A program made the translations under genes and the position numbers. A DNA stretch of 7,738 nt. It comes from Mariniphaga sp. GTDB taxonomy: Bacteria; Bacteroidota; Bacteroidia; Bacteroidales; Prolixibacteraceae. The stretch spans positions 1 to 7,738 of the forward strand of contig JANYLE010000320.1 in assembly GCA_025363795.1 (NCBI GenBank). Reading direction: 5' to 3'. Position 1 is the first letter of the stretch. Each line of letters starts with the position of its first letter. The notes below the pieces were generated by a model that worked only from the letters and a program-made list of their open reading frames with translations, searched no databases and had not been told where the DNA came from. Positions 6,033 to 7,738 of this stretch are shown piece after piece.

Positions 6033-6176
6033 AGCTATCTACCTGCTGTATTATTTTAATTTGACATAAACAATTAATTTCGTCAATATAAAATCATTAA
6101 TAAGCAATGACTCATAATATTCAGCCGGTTCTGGTTAGAGCCGATATCTTTTTGTAATTTTGAAAAAAATGTATCT
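6033..6176 (+). promoter_or_regulatory. intergenic region with a candidate -7 element at 6155-6162
   Basis: TAATTTTG at 6155-6162 matches TAnnTTTG, but it lies only 14 bp before ATG 6177, so the transcript would be almost leaderless. No clear TTG lies at the -33 spacing. The rest of the gap is AT-rich with no other recognisable feature. Confidence 0.3.
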
Positions 6177-6416
6177 ATGGAAGCAGATCATAATGCTCTG
6201 ATCGAAGTATTTTCAGGTACGCTCTGGGAAGCTGAAATGGTGAAGAGCTTACTGGAAGATTCGGAAATAAAATCGTTTATTAAAAACTCGGTATTGATTG
6301 ATTATGCCTTCGACCCTATCTATGCCTCCGGGGTAAAGGTGATGATCTTAAGTTCAGATGAAGTGCGGGCTAAAGCAATTGTTGATGATTTCTTTAACAG
6401 CAGGAAGAAGGAGTAG
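6177..6416 (+). CDS. DUF2007 domain protein (putative signal-transducing protein)
   Basis: The product is 79 residues without a signal peptide, so it is probably cytoplasmic. It fits DUF2007 (PF09413) throughout: an opening strand and helix VFSGTLWEAEMVKSLLEDSEI, then a variable loop, then YASGVKVMILSSDEVRAKAI and a helix VDDFF. The SGTLWEAExVKSLLE and GVKVxxxSSDExxAKxIV patterns are typical. The fold is a small ferredoxin-like domain that Pfam labels a putative signal-transducing protein; no reaction is established. ATG 6177 is the only start in the frame that keeps the full domain. It stands alone, with about 140 bp before it and about 260 bp after it. Confidence 0.85.
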   Translation: MEADHNALIEVFSGTLWEAEMVKSLLEDSEIKSFIKNSVLIDYAFDPIYASGVKVMILSSDEVRAKAIVDDFFNSRKKE

Positions 6417-6501
6417 AAAAATGGAAGAAGGTATGGAACTAGCGATTTTCGAATTCTATTCCTGATACCGTTGATCTCTTTGACGTAACTGATCTCCAAT
6501 G

Positions 6502-6531
6502 CCTATTTAGCCTTACCCGTGGTTGAATAGG
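6502..6531 (+). other. hairpin between the DUF2007 and receptor genes
   Basis: CCTATTTAGCC (6502-6512) can pair with GGTTGAATAGG (6521-6531) over an eight-base loop. The 11-bp stem contains two G-U pairs. No T run follows, so it is not a standard terminator. It lies 85 bp after the DUF2007 stop and about 145 bp before the receptor start, so it could be a processed 3' end or a leader structure. The rest of 6417-6675 holds no supported gene. Confidence 0.4.
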
Positions 6532-6675
6532 TTACTATTCATGTTCAATCATCTTCAGAGGTTTAGTAATTTTATTCTCCTTAAACATTTCATAATAGAT
6601 TCTATTTTTAAGATAATTGTTGCTACTTTTACAAAACCAAATTCAACTTTTCTCATCATCTATCATAAACTCATT

Positions 6676-7738
6676 GTGAAGCATACTCAAATTCCAACTT
6701 TGTTTAAAGCACTTTTTCTGATCGTTACAATTCTTCTTTCAGCCCAACTAAGTCGATCGCAAGATATTCAGGAAATAAAAGTTACCGGAAGTTTTACAAA
6801 AGCCCCCATTCAGGAACTTTTTAACTCACTCGAGAAAAATTATGGAATTCGGTTTTTTTATAAAGAAGACTGGATTAAATCGTTAGAGGTAACAAAGACC
6901 TTCAGCAATGAACCGCTGATACAGGTTCTGAATCAAATCTTTGCAGGAAAGAGTTTGATTTTTAAATTTTTCCAGAATAATTCAGTATTCATTTATCCAA
7001 AAGGTGCTGACGGACGAAACGGGTTTGGCGCAAATGAATCGCAGGTTTTGGTCATCGGTGACCCGCTCAACCAGGGACGTTATCCAAAAGCGAAACTACA
7101 GGGAAGAGTCCTTGACGGCAAAAGCGAAGAAGCGCTCACCGGCGCAGTGGTTTACAATATGGAAACCAGGTTGGCGACAACAACCGATGCGAAAGGGAAG
7201 TATCTACTGGAACTTCCTACAGGAGAATTACACCTCAAAGTATCTTTTTTGGGTTACGAAGATTTGAACCAAAGCGTACGCCTTATCCAGAATGGAAATG
7301 TCGATTTTGAGCTATTCGAACAAAGTCATGCCATTGCTGAAGTTACTGTGGTTGGCGAAGATGCCAAAGCCACGAAGGCACAAATGAGCATGATCAAGAT
7401 GAATGCTATCACGCTGAAAGAACTTCCCGTACTCATGGGCGAAGCCGACCTGATTAAAAGTATGGTGATGATGCCAGGTGTTCAAAGCACGGGAGAGATG
7501 TCTTCAGGCTTTAATGTCAGGGGTGGAAATACAGACCAGAACCTTGTTTTATTGGATGGTGCCCCGGTTTTCAATACGACTCACCTGTTCGGTTTCTTTT
7601 CGATGATCAACCCTGATGCAGTTCAGGATGTAACCCTTTTTAAAGGTGGTATTCCGGCCAGTTATGGTGAACGAATTTCATCCGTGATGGACGTACAACT
7701 GAAGGAAGGACGGAAAGAAAACTTAGGCGTCAACGGTG
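6676..7738 (+). CDS. TonB-dependent receptor with STN, carboxypeptidase-like and plug domains (N-terminal part)
   Basis: The frame runs off the right edge, giving the first 354 residues of a protein that is usually 800-1000. From GTG 6676, residues 1-29 form a signal peptide (KHTQIPTLFK, then ALFLIVTILLSA, cut near SRSQ). Residues about 35-108 are an STN domain (APIQELFNSLEKNYGIRFFY, then a strand-helix-strand), about 140-215 a carboxypeptidase-regulatory-like domain (LQGRVLDGKSEEALTGAVVY, TTDAKGKYLLELPTG), and about 225-343 a TonB plug (MPGVQSTGEMSSGFNVRGG, DQNLVLLDGAPVFNTTHLFG, FKGGIPASYGERISSVMDV). It is an outer-membrane importer of an unknown ligand, driven by TonB. STN domains often pass a signal to an anti-sigma factor, but no such gene is in view. 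The only in-frame ATG upstream (6541) would put about 45 extra residues before the signal peptide; GTG 6676 fits better. TACTTTTA (6624-6631) is a near match to a -7 element, consistent with that start. Confidence 0.9.
   Translation, partial: MKHTQIPTLFKALFLIVTILLSAQLSRSQDIQEIKVTGSFTKAPIQELFNSLEKNYGIRFFYKEDWIKSLEVTKTFSNEPLIQVLNQIFAGKSLIFKFFQNNSVFIYPKGADGRNGFGANESQVLVIGDPLNQGRYPKAKLQGRVLDGKSEEALTGAVVYNMETRLATTTDAKGKYLLELPTGELHLKVSFLGYEDLNQSVRLIQNGNVDFELFEQSHAIAEVTVVGEDAKATKAQMSMIKMNAITLKELPVLMGEADLIKSMVMMPGVQSTGEMSSGFNVRGGNTDQNLVLLDGAPVFNTTHLFGFFSMINPDAVQDVTLFKGGIPASYGERISSVMDVQLKEGRKENLGVNG

Noticed and set aside
6061..6086. TTGAC...GTCAA inverted repeat as an operator
   Set aside because: Five-base arms with a 16-base AT-rich spacer are too likely by chance.
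7004..7267. 87-codon plus-strand frame inside the receptor gene
   Set aside because: Shadow in another frame of the receptor's carboxypeptidase-like domain.
1..7738. A multi-gene defence, secretion or biosynthetic system
   Set aside because: No nuclease, helicase, reverse transcriptase, toxin-antitoxin pair, recombinase, CRISPR repeat or biosynthetic core gene is visible; the genes look like unrelated housekeeping and envelope functions.

Overview
The window reads as ordinary chromosomal DNA from a member of the Bacteroidota. Pointers to that phylum are a TonB-dependent receptor with STN, carboxypeptidase-regulatory-like and plug domains, small exported proteins of types common in the phylum, weak or absent Shine-Dalgarno sequences, and promoter-like TAnnTTTG elements before several genes. 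Nothing fixes the genus. No tRNA, rRNA, CRISPR array, insertion sequence or phage gene was seen.

Layout. Positions 1-300 hold the C-terminus of a dGTP triphosphohydrolase. A four-helix membrane protein of the HsmA/TIGR03987 type follows (354-722). Next is a large fusion (911-2494) of a DoxX-type membrane domain to a TIM-barrel-like domain, joined through a stretch resembling a twin-arginine signal; a GNAT acetyltransferase (2533-3078, or from 2482 with an overlap) follows directly. Positions 3079-3410 contain no intact gene, but the minus strand carries a decayed C-terminus of a beta-carbonic anhydrase (3173-3289). A perfect 14-bp hairpin next to it terminates a small minus-strand gene (3411-3605) for an exported lysine/alanine-rich protein, which also has a good Bacteroidota promoter match.

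After a 471-bp region without a convincing gene come four plus-strand genes: a small lipoprotein (4077-4439), two related exported proteins (4777-5382 and 5451-6032) that share an N-terminal module but differ in their C-termini (DUF2846 versus two hydrophobic segments), and a DUF2007 protein (6177-6416). The window ends inside the TonB-dependent receptor (from about 6676), which probably starts with GTG and so is missed by an ATG-only search.

Most genes look like single or paired transcription units with unrelated roles: nucleotide pool control, envelope proteins and nutrient uptake. I do not see a clear multi-gene novel system. The points most worth following are the DoxX/TIM-barrel fusion with its internal Tat-like segment, the carbonic anhydrase remnant, the tandem paralogues with swapped C-termini, and the small lysine-rich exported protein.
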